Source: CAZNPU01 sp964575335 (GTDB taxonomy: Bacteria > Planctomycetota > Phycisphaerae > Phycisphaerales > SM1A02). From it: DNA of 64,000 bases. The stretch lies in contig CAZNPU010000005.1 of assembly GCA_964575335.1 (NCBI GenBank), positions 62,001-126,000 on the forward strand, given 5' to 3'. A program made the translations under genes and the position numbers. Below are positions 55,181 to 64,000 of this stretch, piece after piece; positions within the stretch are counted from its first letter, which is position 1; each line of letters begins with the position of its first letter. The notes below the pieces were generated by a model. It was given only the letters and a program-made list of their open reading frames with translations. It did not search any database and was not told where the DNA came from.

Positions 55181-55687
55181 ATCGGCTGAATCTTACAGAG
55201 AGAAACTGGACAAGGAAGCTGGCGACGATTCAGAGGTGATGGGCCGGCGCGATTGTGCAACGCCGAATCGACGTCAGATTGCAGGTCGGTTTGCGTTCAG
55301 ATTGAGTTTCGCCAGCCGTTACGTGTTCTGACCCGTGCAGCTTGATCCACGCGCAAAGGCGCATCGCTTGGATTGGATGGGCAGGTCAAACTGACCCGGC
55401 GGCGTCAGCGGTTTTTCAGCAGCGATTGGTCAAACACGTGATGCCTGAGCCGGTTGGCGGTGCGCGTTTTATGGCCAAGGTCGCGAGAAGTTGCTCTGAA
55501 ATATGGCATACAGTCGGCGGATGGGGCGGGGACATTGTGAATTCCCTAACGATGTCGGTTGCGAGAAGACGATTCCACGCCTATCTTGCACCGTTCGTCG
55601 GGGGTGCCTGCGGGCTGATGGTCAGTGGGCCCGCAGGGGTACATGGTCGGCGGACCGACGCCGCGGTCAATCTGAACGAGCAAGTGG
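55181..55687. other. Divergent intergenic region between pgsA and nuoJ
   Basis: No gene is supported in these 507 bases. The promoter of the nuo block should be here. A long open frame overlapping nuoJ (start near 55342) has no family and is treated as spurious. Confidence 0.5.
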
Positions 55688-56707
55688 ATGGCCCCAACAA
55701 TACCCTACATAGCTTGCGTCCTCGGCGCCGCAGCCCTGTATGTGCTCCTTCGACCCGCAGCACGGGGTGTGAAGGTAGCCAGTGCCCTGGTGGGCTTGGG
55801 CGTGGTGGCATGGCTTTTGGTGCAGGTAGCGACCTTCGTGGCTGGCCCTGGCGGCGACGACGCAGCGGCTGGTCGTCAGCCGCAGGCGTTTTTCGTGATT
55901 TTCAGCCTGATCGCAGTGGCGTCGGCGGTGCGGATGATCACGCACTCCCGGCCCGTTTATTCTGCGCTGTACTTTATTTTGGTGGTTCTCAGCTCCGCAG
56001 GCCTGTTTTTGCTGCTTCAGGCGGAGTTCATGGCCTTTGCGCTGGTGATCGTGTACGCCGGCGCGATTTTGATCACCTACATGTTCGTGTTGATGCTGGC
56101 CCAGCAGGCGACACAGGGGACAGCGTCGCCGCAATCGCTGCCGTCGTACGATGTGCTGCCGCGTGAGCCGATGGCGGCGGTGGTGGTGGGGTTCATTCTT
56201 CTGGCGCTGTTTACCAACGTCACCTATCGCGGCGCAGGCGAACTGGTTCCTCCTTCGCCGCAGCAGGTGCAGGCCAGAGCGTATGCGGCGCTCAACACCA
56301 TGCCGCGCGAACTGCAGGCGGTGGTGGATGAGGTCGCACCAGGGGCACAGCTGGTTGAGGGGGCACGCGTGCAGGTTGAAGGCGGCACGGCAACGGTGCA
56401 GGTGATTTTGCCCGATCAGACGCAGCCGACCATGCTGGAGTTGCCGCCGGAGGCCATTCCCGACAACCTGCACATGGTTGGCCTTGATCTGGTTGCGAGA
56501 TTTCCCGTCAGTCTTGAGCTGGCGGGCGTGATTCTTCTCATGGCGATGTTCGGCGCAGTGGTGCTGGCACGCAAGCAGATCGAGCTTGGCGAGGATGAGG
56601 TTCGCGAAGCAGCGGGCATGCGGCGGCTGGAACTGCACACTGATGAAAAACCCGTCTCGCGGCATCGTGCAGCTGTGGCGTCGATCGGAGGAGGCCAGGA
56701 ACAATGA
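55688..56707 (+). CDS. nuoJ: NADH-quinone oxidoreductase subunit J
   Basis: This 339-residue membrane subunit has several helices, with VRMITHSRPVYSALYFILV and FMAFALVIVYAGAILITYMFVLML typical of NuoJ. A long periplasmic or cytoplasmic insert (about 200-270, Glu/Gln/Pro rich) separates the last helix. The gene starts the nuoJKLMN block; nuoA-I are not adjacent. Stop overlaps nuoK (ATGA). Confidence 0.88.
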   Translation: MAPTIPYIACVLGAAALYVLLRPAARGVKVASALVGLGVVAWLLVQVATFVAGPGGDDAAAGRQPQAFFVIFSLIAVASAVRMITHSRPVYSALYFILVVLSSAGLFLLLQAEFMAFALVIVYAGAILITYMFVLMLAQQATQGTASPQSLPSYDVLPREPMAAVVVGFILLALFTNVTYRGAGELVPPSPQQVQARAYAALNTMPRELQAVVDEVAPGAQLVEGARVQVEGGTATVQVILPDQTQPTMLELPPEAIPDNLHMVGLDLVARFPVSLELAGVILLMAMFGAVVLARKQIELGEDEVREAAGMRRLELHTDEKPVSRHRAAVASIGGGQEQ

Positions 56708-57054
56708 CCAGCAGCATGCTTTACTGCTCTCTGGCGGTTGACGGCTTCTCGCAGATCTCGATGGGCCATTATCTGCTCATCAGCTCGATCCTGTTTGTGA
56801 TCGGCCTGATCGGATTTCTGGTCCGGCGCAACATGATCGTCATGTTCCTCTGCACGGAACTGATGTTCCAGGCAGCAGCGATTGCGATGATCGCGTTCAG
56901 CCGCTTTCACATGAATGTGTCGGGTCAGGTCTTTGTGATCTTCATTCTGACGGTGGCGGCGGCCGAGGCGGCGCTGGCGCTTGCTTTGGTGGTGCTGTTG
57001 TATCGCCGGCGCGAAACGCTGAATGCCGACGCATGGTCGGAGTTGAGGGAATGA
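56704..57054 (+). CDS. nuoK: NADH-quinone oxidoreductase subunit K
   Basis: The 116-residue subunit has the family's IGFLVRRNMIVMFLCTELMFQA with the buried conserved Glu in the second helix and a second Glu in VAAAEAALALALVV. It forms part of the proton-pumping membrane arm. ATGA overlaps join it to nuoJ before and a small frame after. Confidence 0.93.
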   Translation: MTSSMLYCSLAVDGFSQISMGHYLLISSILFVIGLIGFLVRRNMIVMFLCTELMFQAAAIAMIAFSRFHMNVSGQVFVIFILTVAAAEAALALALVVLLYRRRETLNADAWSELRE

Positions 57055-57164
57055 TGTCTGAATTCACAACGTTCGATTGGCGCCATGCGCCGACGCCGGG
57101 TCTGACCGAAGGGAAGACCCGGATCTCTTCGTTGCGCAGTCTCCTCAAGGTGTACCCCGCATGA
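57051..57164 (+). CDS. Small coupled ORF between nuoK and nuoL
   Basis: A 37-codon frame, MMSEFTTFDWRHAPTPGL..., starts with an ATG that overlaps the nuoK stop (ATGA) and ends with a TGA that overlaps the nuoL ATG (ATGA). Nothing else fills the gap between the two genes. It has no membrane segment and is Thr/Arg/Ser rich. Such double coupling is what a real operon gene would show, but a leaderless linker that lets ribosomes pass from nuoK to nuoL would look the same. Confidence 0.5.
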   Translation: MMSEFTTFDWRHAPTPGLTEGKTRISSLRSLLKVYPA

Positions 57165-59260
57165 TCGCCACGCTGTCAACCATCACTGCCCCCGCCGCGG
57201 GCCCCGCATGGGCAGGCTGGATTCTCTGGCTGCCGCTGATTTCGCTGCTGTTGTGCGGATTGTGCGCAGCAATGAAGGTGCGCAGCAAACTGCCCGCGTG
57301 GCTGACGGTGGGCTGTCTGGGCGGATCGTTTCTTGTCACGCTTGCGCTGTATTTCAGCTACACCGAGCCGGTGACAATCCACCTGTTCAACTGGTTCGAT
57401 ATCCGCTGGACCAACGCTGCGGACCAGACAGGTTCATTCATCGCCAACTTCTCGCTGTATGTCGATACGCTCACGCTGCTGTGGATGCTGTTTGTCACCG
57501 GCCTGGGCACGCTGATCGCGCTGTACGCCAGCGAGTACATGGAACCGGATGTAGGCAAGGGATACGCCCGGTTCTTTGCGGGCGTGAGCGTGTTCCTCTT
57601 TGCCATGAGCTGCCTGGTGATGGGCGACAACCTCGTGATGCTCTATCTGGGCTGGGAGGGTGTGGGCTTCGCGAGCTATTGGTTGATTGGCTATTACTAC
57701 ACTAGGCCAAGCGCCGTAGCGGCAGCCAAGAAGGCGTTTATCATCAACCGCATCGGCGATCTGGGCCTGGCGCTGGGAATCTGGCTGATCTACACGAGCT
57801 TTGGGACGGTACAGTACGCTGAGCTTTTCGGCACGCTTGCTGCGCCGCAGGCAGCGACCGTGGACGGCTGGTCGATCAAGGCGATTCCGTTCCTGCTGAT
57901 GATCGGCGCGTTCGGAAAAAGCGCGCAGATTCCGCTGTATGTGTGGTTGCCTGATGCGATGGAAGGCCCCACGCCGGTGTCGGCGCTCATTCACGCTGCC
58001 ACCATGGTGACCGCCGGCGTGTACCTGCTGGCGCGCATGTTCCCCGTGATGGAGCTGCATCCCTACGCTCTGCCCACCGTGGCGTGGATCGGCGGCGCAA
58101 CGGCGCTGCTGGCGGCGACCATCGGCATGGCCCAGTACGACATCAAGCGCATCATGGCCTACTCCACCGTGTCGCAGCTTGGGTACATGTTTGCTGGCGT
58201 GGGTGTGCTTACGACCTTCGGCGCAGCGTATCACGTCTTTACCCACGCCTTCTTCAAAGCGGTGCTCTTTCTTACCTGCGGCGCGATCATGCACGGCTTC
58301 GCCGGCCAGCTTGATCTGCGCAAGCTCTCCGGCTTGCGGCACATGCCCGGCTGGAAGATCACCAGCTACACCATGCTTATCGGCTGCCTGTGTCTGGCGG
58401 GCTTTCCGTTGACCAGCGGCTACTTCTCAAAGGATGCCATCCTCGCTGAGGCATTCGTGAACGAATACGCCGGCCTGGGCTGGCTGCTGCTGTTCACCGC
58501 TGGCCTTACCGCGTACTACACCTTCCGTGTGTGGTTCCGCGTGTGCGCAGGTCCGGTGCAGTATGAGATGGGCGAGGAACATCATGGCGAGGAGGCGGAG
58601 GATGGGCACGCTCATCAGCCGCATGCCCCGCGATGGGCGATCAATTTTGTGCTGGTGGTGATCACCATCGGCGCGATTCTGGCTGCTGTGCCATACTTTG
58701 TGCCAAGCTACGGCGACGGCTGGGTGCATCGCATGGTTGCTGGCTCAAGCGCCGCAGCCGGAATGCCCGACCATCATGGGGCAGGCGCCGATGCGCCTCA
58801 CGGCACGCTGTTTGGGGCCGATCCGCACAAGGCGATGTATTTCGTCTCGGCGATCGTGGGCATCATCGGCATTGTGATTGCGTGGCGACTGCATCTTGCG
58901 AATCGCAAATCGGCTGATGCGCTGCGCACGGCGCTGCTGGCGAATCCCGCCACGCGATGGCTGCCCAAGGCGATGGAAAACAAGTGGTATGTGGATGAGG
59001 TGTATCACGCACTGGTGCGGGCGCCGCTGTGGGTTTTGGGACATGTGTTGGCGCTGTTTGATCGCTGGGTGATCGACTGGGCGATTGTTGATGGCATCGC
59101 ACGGTTCCCGCGATGGCTGGGGCGGTCGTTCCAGCCGCTGCAAAATGGTGCGCTGCAGAGCTATGCCGTTTCGATGGCCGGCGGCGTTGGATTGGCGATT
59201 GTGCTGGTGGTGATCATCATGCCGTATGTGCGGCCGATGCTGGAGAGGTTGTTCCAATGA
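57161..59260 (+). CDS. nuoL: NADH-quinone oxidoreductase subunit L
   Basis: This antiporter-like subunit of 699 residues has about 14-16 membrane helices, with LGWEGVGFASYWLIGYYY, GPTPVSALIHAATMVTAGVYLL and KRIMAYSTVSQLGYM (a conserved pump lysine). A His-rich loop (HHGEEAEDGHAHQPHAP) precedes the last part, and a C-terminal helix region lies after residue 580. AAGG precedes the ATG. Stop overlaps the nuoM start. Confidence 0.95.
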   Translation: MIATLSTITAPAAGPAWAGWILWLPLISLLLCGLCAAMKVRSKLPAWLTVGCLGGSFLVTLALYFSYTEPVTIHLFNWFDIRWTNAADQTGSFIANFSLYVDTLTLLWMLFVTGLGTLIALYASEYMEPDVGKGYARFFAGVSVFLFAMSCLVMGDNLVMLYLGWEGVGFASYWLIGYYYTRPSAVAAAKKAFIINRIGDLGLALGIWLIYTSFGTVQYAELFGTLAAPQAATVDGWSIKAIPFLLMIGAFGKSAQIPLYVWLPDAMEGPTPVSALIHAATMVTAGVYLLARMFPVMELHPYALPTVAWIGGATALLAATIGMAQYDIKRIMAYSTVSQLGYMFAGVGVLTTFGAAYHVFTHAFFKAVLFLTCGAIMHGFAGQLDLRKLSGLRHMPGWKITSYTMLIGCLCLAGFPLTSGYFSKDAILAEAFVNEYAGLGWLLLFTAGLTAYYTFRVWFRVCAGPVQYEMGEEHHGEEAEDGHAHQPHAPRWAINFVLVVITIGAILAAVPYFVPSYGDGWVHRMVAGSSAAAGMPDHHGAGADAPHGTLFGADPHKAMYFVSAIVGIIGIVIAWRLHLANRKSADALRTALLANPATRWLPKAMENKWYVDEVYHALVRAPLWVLGHVLALFDRWVIDWAIVDGIARFPRWLGRSFQPLQNGALQSYAVSMAGGVGLAIVLVVIIMPYVRPMLERLFQ

Positions 59261-60969
59261 GTGCGGCGCTTTTGCTGCTTCTACCGTTGATTGGTGCGCT
59301 GGGGGTCGTCCTCGCGCCGGCGCGGCACGCCAAGTGGATTGCGCTGGCGGCCAGCACGGCCACGTTCATCATCAGCGCGATCATCGCTGTCGGATTCAGG
59401 CACTGGAGTTCAGCCAACTTCGGTCTGGAAGAGAGTTTGGCGATCCTGCCGGAGTTCGGCATCAACCTCAGCATGGGAGCGGACACCGTCTCGCTGCTGC
59501 TGATCCTGCTGACGACGGTTCTGATGCCGCTGTGCGTGTGGGGATCGTTCACCGCAGTGACTGAGCGGCTCAAGGAATACTACGGCTGGCTGCTTGTACT
59601 TGAGACGGCGATGGTCGGCGTTTTCCTGGCCCGCGACCTGATCTTCTTCTATGTGTGCTTTGAACTGACGCTGGTGCCGATGTTCTTTCTCATCGCCATT
59701 TATGGCGGAAGCGATCGGGCCAGGGCGTCGTACAAGTTCTTCATCTACACATTTACAGGTTCGCTGATTACGCTTGCCGGTCTGCTGTATATCGCATGGC
59801 AGCACGCCATTGCGCATGAGAATCAGTGGACGTTTGACATTGCTTTACTGACTGAAACCGCTGCAGCCATGTCGCCCACACAGCAGGCGTGGATTCTGCT
59901 GGCGCTGATGGCAGGGTTTGCGGTGAAGGTTCCGCTGTTTCCGGTGCATACCTGGCTGCCGCTGGCGCACACCGAAGCGCCGACCGCAGGGTCGGTGGTG
60001 CTGGCGGCTGTGCTGCTCAAGCTGGGGACATACGGGCTGTACCGCTTTGTGCTGCCGATGACTCCGATGGCTGTGGTGGAGTATGCTCCGCTGATCGCCA
60101 TCTTGTCGATCATCGGCATTCTCTACGCAGCGCTCGTCTGCTGGGTGCAAAACGACATCAAGAAGCTCGTGGCATACTCGTCAGTCAGCCACCTTGGCTT
60201 TTGCGTGTTGGGCCTGTTCACGCTCAATCCGCTGGGCGTGCAGGGCAGCGTGCTGTACATGATCAACCACGGCTTGTCGACTGGGGCGCTGTTCTTCCTC
60301 ATCGGCATGATCTACGAGCGCTACCACACGCGCGATATGGACCAGCTCAGCGGTCTGGCGCGGCGCATGCCCGTGTGGGCCTTCTTTATGGTCTTTTTCG
60401 TGATGGCCAGCGTGGGCCTGCCTGGCCTGAACGGCTTTACGAGTGAGTTTCTTTGTCTGATCGGCACGTTCGCCGCCAACCCGGTCAATCCGACATACCC
60501 CGGCGTGCTCGGACCGTGGTATGCAGCATTTGCGGGCGTGGGCATGATCCTTGCCGCAATGTACCTGCTCATCATGGTCGGGAAGGTGGTCTGGGGGCCG
60601 TTGAAAGAGCCGCACGGCACGGGGCACGATGGGCACAGTGAATTGCCTGCAGACCTTACGTTGCGTGAGATCGGCGTTCTCGCGCCGCTGGCGGTGTTGT
60701 GCGTGTACATCGGCCTGCAACCGGTCAAGTTCACCAACGCGCTTGAGGCGCCCATTGAAACCGTGCTGGCCCACTATCCAGAGATCGTCGAACGAATGAA
60801 CGGCAACGAAATCCGCATGGCCAACGAACTTCAAGAGCACACCCCGACGGCTGAGCACTGGCGCATGGTGACAACAGCAGCAGAGGAAGCGGTCGTCGTC
60901 GAGCCTGCTGGCGAATCGCTTGCGGCGCTTCATGTAATCCCGGAGGCAGGAGGCCGTGTCGATGGCTGA
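59257..60969 (+). CDS. nuoM: NADH-quinone oxidoreductase subunit M
   Basis: The 570-residue antiporter-like subunit shows FELTLVPMFFLIAIYGG, HTWLPLAHTEAPTAGSVVLA and KKLVAYSSVSHLGFCVLG. It translocates protons in complex I. Its start (ATGA) overlaps nuoL, and its end overlaps the nuoN start by eight bases. A C-terminal tail with HTPTAEHW and acidic residues is longer than usual. Confidence 0.95.
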   Translation: MSAALLLLLPLIGALGVVLAPARHAKWIALAASTATFIISAIIAVGFRHWSSANFGLEESLAILPEFGINLSMGADTVSLLLILLTTVLMPLCVWGSFTAVTERLKEYYGWLLVLETAMVGVFLARDLIFFYVCFELTLVPMFFLIAIYGGSDRARASYKFFIYTFTGSLITLAGLLYIAWQHAIAHENQWTFDIALLTETAAAMSPTQQAWILLALMAGFAVKVPLFPVHTWLPLAHTEAPTAGSVVLAAVLLKLGTYGLYRFVLPMTPMAVVEYAPLIAILSIIGILYAALVCWVQNDIKKLVAYSSVSHLGFCVLGLFTLNPLGVQGSVLYMINHGLSTGALFFLIGMIYERYHTRDMDQLSGLARRMPVWAFFMVFFVMASVGLPGLNGFTSEFLCLIGTFAANPVNPTYPGVLGPWYAAFAGVGMILAAMYLLIMVGKVVWGPLKEPHGTGHDGHSELPADLTLREIGVLAPLAVLCVYIGLQPVKFTNALEAPIETVLAHYPEIVERMNGNEIRMANELQEHTPTAEHWRMVTTAAEEAVVVEPAGESLAALHVIPEAGGRVDG

Positions 60970-62632
60970 CAGACTGTGGTTCATTCTGCCGGAGATATGG
61001 CTGTTTGTCGGCGTGGTGACGGTGTTTATTCTCGGCCTGTCGCCGAATAAACGCCTGCGCGATTCCCTGCCGCTGGTTACCGTGGGCTTTCTGACGGTGG
61101 CGTTTGTTTTGGTGCCGTTTGTGTATGACGGTGCGCGCGGCCAGGAGATCCTCAGCGGCTCCGGGGCGTTGTTCCTGATGCCGATGATCGGCAAGTACGT
61201 GAAGATGGTCGTGTGCGCGATGGGCGTTGCGCTCGCGATGGTGGCGGTGGGGCTGATCGATCGGCGACTGGAAGCGGCGGTGGAGTCGGGCCGCGTGGCG
61301 TTTGATCCCATCCGCGCCAATCGAGGCGAGTTCTATGCGTTTTTCCTGCTCAGCCTCATCGGCGTGATGCTGGTTGCCAACGCCAACGACCTGATCTGGC
61401 TGTTCCTTGCGCTGGAACTGACCAGTCTGCCGACGTACATCATGGTGGCCATCAGCCGCGGTTCGCGGCGGGCGCAGGAGGCGGCAGTCAAGTACTTCTT
61501 CCTCGGCGCGATGGCGGCAGCGATGTTCCTGTACGGCTTTGCGCTGCTGTATGGATCAACCGGCACGCTGGTGCTGACGGAAATTCGCGATGCCTTTGCC
61601 CTGCAGGCAGCCAACGGGGGCATCAACCTCATCGGCATCGTGGGCATGATCCTCGCTCTGCTGGGCATTGCGTTCAAGATTGCTGCGGCCCCGCTGCACT
61701 TTTATGCAGCCGACGTGTACGAAGGTGCCGCTGCATCAGTGACCGCGTTTCTGGCGTTTGTGCCCAAGACCGCCGGCATGGTGGCGATCATTCTGCTGCT
61801 GAGCACGGTCGGCTGGTCGGGCCACGGCATGATGGTGGACGGCCAGTGGGTTGAGACGACAGGACTGCCCTGGCCCATTCTGACGGCGCTGTGGATGATC
61901 TCAGTGCTGACGATGACGCTCGGAAACGTCGGCGCCATCCTGCAAAAATCCGTGAAACGGGTGCTGGCGTACAGTTCGATCGCGCATTCCGGCTACATGC
62001 TCATCGGCATCATTGCTGGCCCTGGCGCCGGCATCAACGCAGTGCTGTTTTATCTGCTTGCCTATGGCGTGATGAACACCGCCGCTTTTGCGGTATTGGC
62101 TGGGCTTGAGCGACAAGGCCAGGAAATCGAATCGATGGAGGATCTGGCTGGCCTGCGCGTGCGTCATCCGGGCATGGCGGTCGTGATGGCGCTGGCGTCG
62201 GGCTCGCTGCTGGGCGTGCCGCCGCTGCTTGGTTTCTGGGGCAAGCTGTACCTGTTCATCGCAGGCGTGGTGGTCGGGCAGATCCCGCTGGTGATCATCG
62301 CCTGCCTCAACAGCGCGGTGAGCGCGTGGTATTACCTGCGGCTTGTTGCATTGCCGATCATGGGCAAGCCGAGTGCGCAAAGCGAGACGATCGTGCGCAG
62401 CCCGTTCCCATGGGCTCGCTATGCAGGCATCGCCACTGCGGCGCTGGTTGTCATCCTGCCGCTGTTTCTCCAGCCGCTGTTCAGCGCAACCCGGGAAGCG
62501 GGTGAAATTACCGCTGCTCCGGCGCAGGCTGCTGATTCGAGTGTGCCGTCGCTGCCTGCAACAGCCCAGGCCCAGGCGCTTGTGCCGTTGTCGCCGCACA
62601 CTGCATCAACTGCTGCTGCAGTTGCGAGATGA
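60962..62632 (+). CDS. nuoN: NADH-quinone oxidoreductase subunit N
   Basis: This antiporter-like subunit of 556 residues has FLALELTSLPTYIMVAISRG, AAPLHFYAADVYEGAAASV, KRVLAYSSIAHSGYMLIG and a C-terminal Ala/Pro tail. AGGAGG is eight bases before the ATG at 60962; a GTG at 60956 is too close to it. The gene closes the nuoJ-N block. Confidence 0.94.
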   Translation: MADRLWFILPEIWLFVGVVTVFILGLSPNKRLRDSLPLVTVGFLTVAFVLVPFVYDGARGQEILSGSGALFLMPMIGKYVKMVVCAMGVALAMVAVGLIDRRLEAAVESGRVAFDPIRANRGEFYAFFLLSLIGVMLVANANDLIWLFLALELTSLPTYIMVAISRGSRRAQEAAVKYFFLGAMAAAMFLYGFALLYGSTGTLVLTEIRDAFALQAANGGINLIGIVGMILALLGIAFKIAAAPLHFYAADVYEGAAASVTAFLAFVPKTAGMVAIILLLSTVGWSGHGMMVDGQWVETTGLPWPILTALWMISVLTMTLGNVGAILQKSVKRVLAYSSIAHSGYMLIGIIAGPGAGINAVLFYLLAYGVMNTAAFAVLAGLERQGQEIESMEDLAGLRVRHPGMAVVMALASGSLLGVPPLLGFWGKLYLFIAGVVVGQIPLVIIACLNSAVSAWYYLRLVALPIMGKPSAQSETIVRSPFPWARYAGIATAALVVILPLFLQPLFSATREAGEITAAPAQAADSSVPSLPATAQAQALVPLSPHTASTAAAVAR

Positions 62633-62851
62633 TTGCCTTTTGTTGCTGTTGAGGCACATCATCAACAACGCGTCTTCGGTTTGCGTCAGATCGAGCAGGA
62701 GCGTCTGGTATTGCCGAACGGGCGTGAATCCAAGCGCTTCAAGTTCGATGTTGCGGTCACGATCGCCGCATACTTTGCAGGCAAAGGAAGCGTGCCGCCG
62801 GACTGCGGGGGCTGCAGCATGACGCGAATTTCAGTAGGAAAGATCACCCAC

Positions 62852-63928
62852 TCATTGCGATGAGGCGATTGCAGTTGTTGTGATCGCCTTGCGCAATGCT
62901 GCGATCATGGGCCAGCGATTTCCCTGACGCCGACAGTGCACGTAGTGCTTGTACCCGTTTTTCATCATCGTCACCATCCGTGATGCGCTTCGCTCCCAGA
63001 CAGTGCTGACCGGAACGCGGCGAGGGCCGAACGCCTCCTTGAACCGGCCCCAACTGCCATAAGCGGATACAAAGTCGTATTGCTGAAGGCCAGCCTGCCT
63101 GGCGTGACAGATTGCCTCCCATTGCATCAGGCTGTGGGCGTTGAGATATCGGTACTTCAAATACGACGCCCCAGCCCAGTAGTACATGGTGTGTGAATCA
63201 CGAAGCAGGATGATGCTGGCGACCCGTTCGCCGTTGTGATAGGCCGAGAGAATCTGCATCGCCCCTGCGGGAACCAGGTGATCCCACATTGCATGCAGAA
63301 AGCGGCGGGTGAACGGCGGCGACGTGTTCGATTGCGCAAATGTCTCAACCGTCATGCGCCAATACTCGTTGAGACAACTGCTGCTGGATTCATATCGTAT
63401 TGCCAGATTATGCCGCATCGCCTGACGGATATGGTTGCGGCACTGACGGCGGAAATTGGCCCAGAGCGTCTGCTCATTTGGCTCCAGGCTCAGCAGCATC
63501 GTCTCGAAGCGCGTGATGCGAGAAAACCCCATCGGCCGCAGATCAATCGGGCGAGACGCATCGCGCACCTTGCAGGCGAGATAAGCGCATTTTTTCAACT
63601 GCCGATGCGAGAGCATGGTCTGCATGGCTGCATGAACATCAGCATCGGGTTTGAACAGCGGACCGAGATAAATCGTGTTCCATCCCGGCATGGGCGAACC
63701 GATCATCCGAAGCGGCCCTTTGTGAACGATAAAGCAGGGCCAGATCGCTTCGCACTGATCGTCTCGCATGCACCGAAGCAGCATCGGTTCAGCGTCATGC
63801 ACAGCAGCGATCAATGTGAGCCATGGCAACTGATGAAAGACAGTGTGTTCAGAGAACGTCTGAACCAGACCATCCCATTCACGTTCCGGTGTGAGGTTGG
63901 CTGTCAAACTCGATGCGATCAATTCCAT
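62852..63928 (-). CDS. FemAB/BioF2-like N-acyltransferase (GNAT-fold) protein
   Basis: This protein of about 358 residues has HTVFHQLPWLTLIAAVHDAEP, a first GNAT-like half, FRRQCRNHIRQAMRHNLAIRY, and LRDSHTMYYWAGASYLKYRYLNAHSLMQWEAI, KEAFGPRRVPV in the second half. This fits FemAB-related proteins that add amino acids to peptidoglycan or acyl groups to glycans, sometimes with exosortase systems. GGAGG precedes the ATG at 63928. The partner genes are outside the window. Confidence 0.78.
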   Translation of the reverse strand: MELIASSLTANLTPEREWDGLVQTFSEHTVFHQLPWLTLIAAVHDAEPMLLRCMRDDQCEAIWPCFIVHKGPLRMIGSPMPGWNTIYLGPLFKPDADVHAAMQTMLSHRQLKKCAYLACKVRDASRPIDLRPMGFSRITRFETMLLSLEPNEQTLWANFRRQCRNHIRQAMRHNLAIRYESSSSCLNEYWRMTVETFAQSNTSPPFTRRFLHAMWDHLVPAGAMQILSAYHNGERVASIILLRDSHTMYYWAGASYLKYRYLNAHSLMQWEAICHARQAGLQQYDFVSAYGSWGRFKEAFGPRRVPVSTVWERSASRMVTMMKNGYKHYVHCRRQGNRWPMIAALRKAITTTAIASSQ

Positions 63929-64000
63929 CACACCGCCCTCCATGGACTCGGTTTGCTTCACCGGTAAGTGGTAGCAAACCATGTCGCATGGCGTTTGTCA

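Noticed and set aside
55342..56166. Long frame overlapping the start of nuoJ
   Set aside because: No family, Arg/Gly-rich composition in the overlap, and nuoJ clearly uses the other frame.
62633..62851. Small frame after nuoN
   Set aside because: No ribosome site, no family, and overlaps the end of the FemAB-like gene.

Overview
The window looks like chromosomal DNA of a planctomycete, most likely of the Phycisphaerae type. The evidence is the gene content: a secreted protein with GACC-type cysteine repeats and a dockerin-like end (DLLAVISSWGPC, twice), paired fibro-slime proteins, many short lipoproteins, a TIGR03118 protein, a planctomycete-style omega subunit and a stand-alone mraZ. GC content is high and genes are densely packed on both strands. 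MurA and DapF are present, so the organism probably makes meso-DAP peptidoglycan.

Layout. 1-9.8 kb: partial FAH-family hydrolase, SRPBCC protein, rnpA-yidD (without rpmH or yidC beside them), a ClC transporter with CBS domains, an anchored alpha/beta hydrolase, rpoZ-coaC, a secreted Cys-repeat protein and a deoxyhypusine synthase homologue. 9.9-15 kb: exported lipase-like hydrolase, SpoU methyltransferase, a dead IS5-type element inserted in an RHS remnant, and murA. 15-26 kb: two fibro-slime proteins with near-identical terminators, ferredoxin-NADP reductase, an unknown HTH protein, divergent cysK/cysE, and the glyoxylate shunt pair aceB-aceA. 25.8-37.4 kb: tsf/rpsB, pyrC, small lipoproteins, a short UvrC, a TPR lipoprotein, a TlpA-like thioredoxin, and copies of a palindromic mobile repeat. 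37.5-45.4 kb: amidohydrolases, moaC, lipoprotein, TIGR03118 protein, glycosyltransferase and flavin reductase. 45.7-47.9 kb: mraZ with an MraZ-type operator, a strongly structured 3' region, csrA and an Nfu-type Fe-S protein. 47.9-55.2 kb: HEAT-like lipoprotein with a possible JAMM-like end, M48 protease, dapF, M20 peptidase, pgpA-pgsA. 55.7-62.6 kb: nuoJKLMN, with an unlisted 37-codon ORF coupled between nuoK and nuoL. The end holds a FemAB-like protein.

The most interesting signal is the roughly 375-nt region between the mraZ stop codon and a strong terminator (46217-46591). All but one of its ANGGA motifs lie in hairpin loops, which is the signature of RNAs that titrate CsrA, and csrA itself is about 440 bp away on the opposite strand. 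No CRISPR array, tRNA or rRNA was seen. All calls come from reading the sequence; no database search was run.
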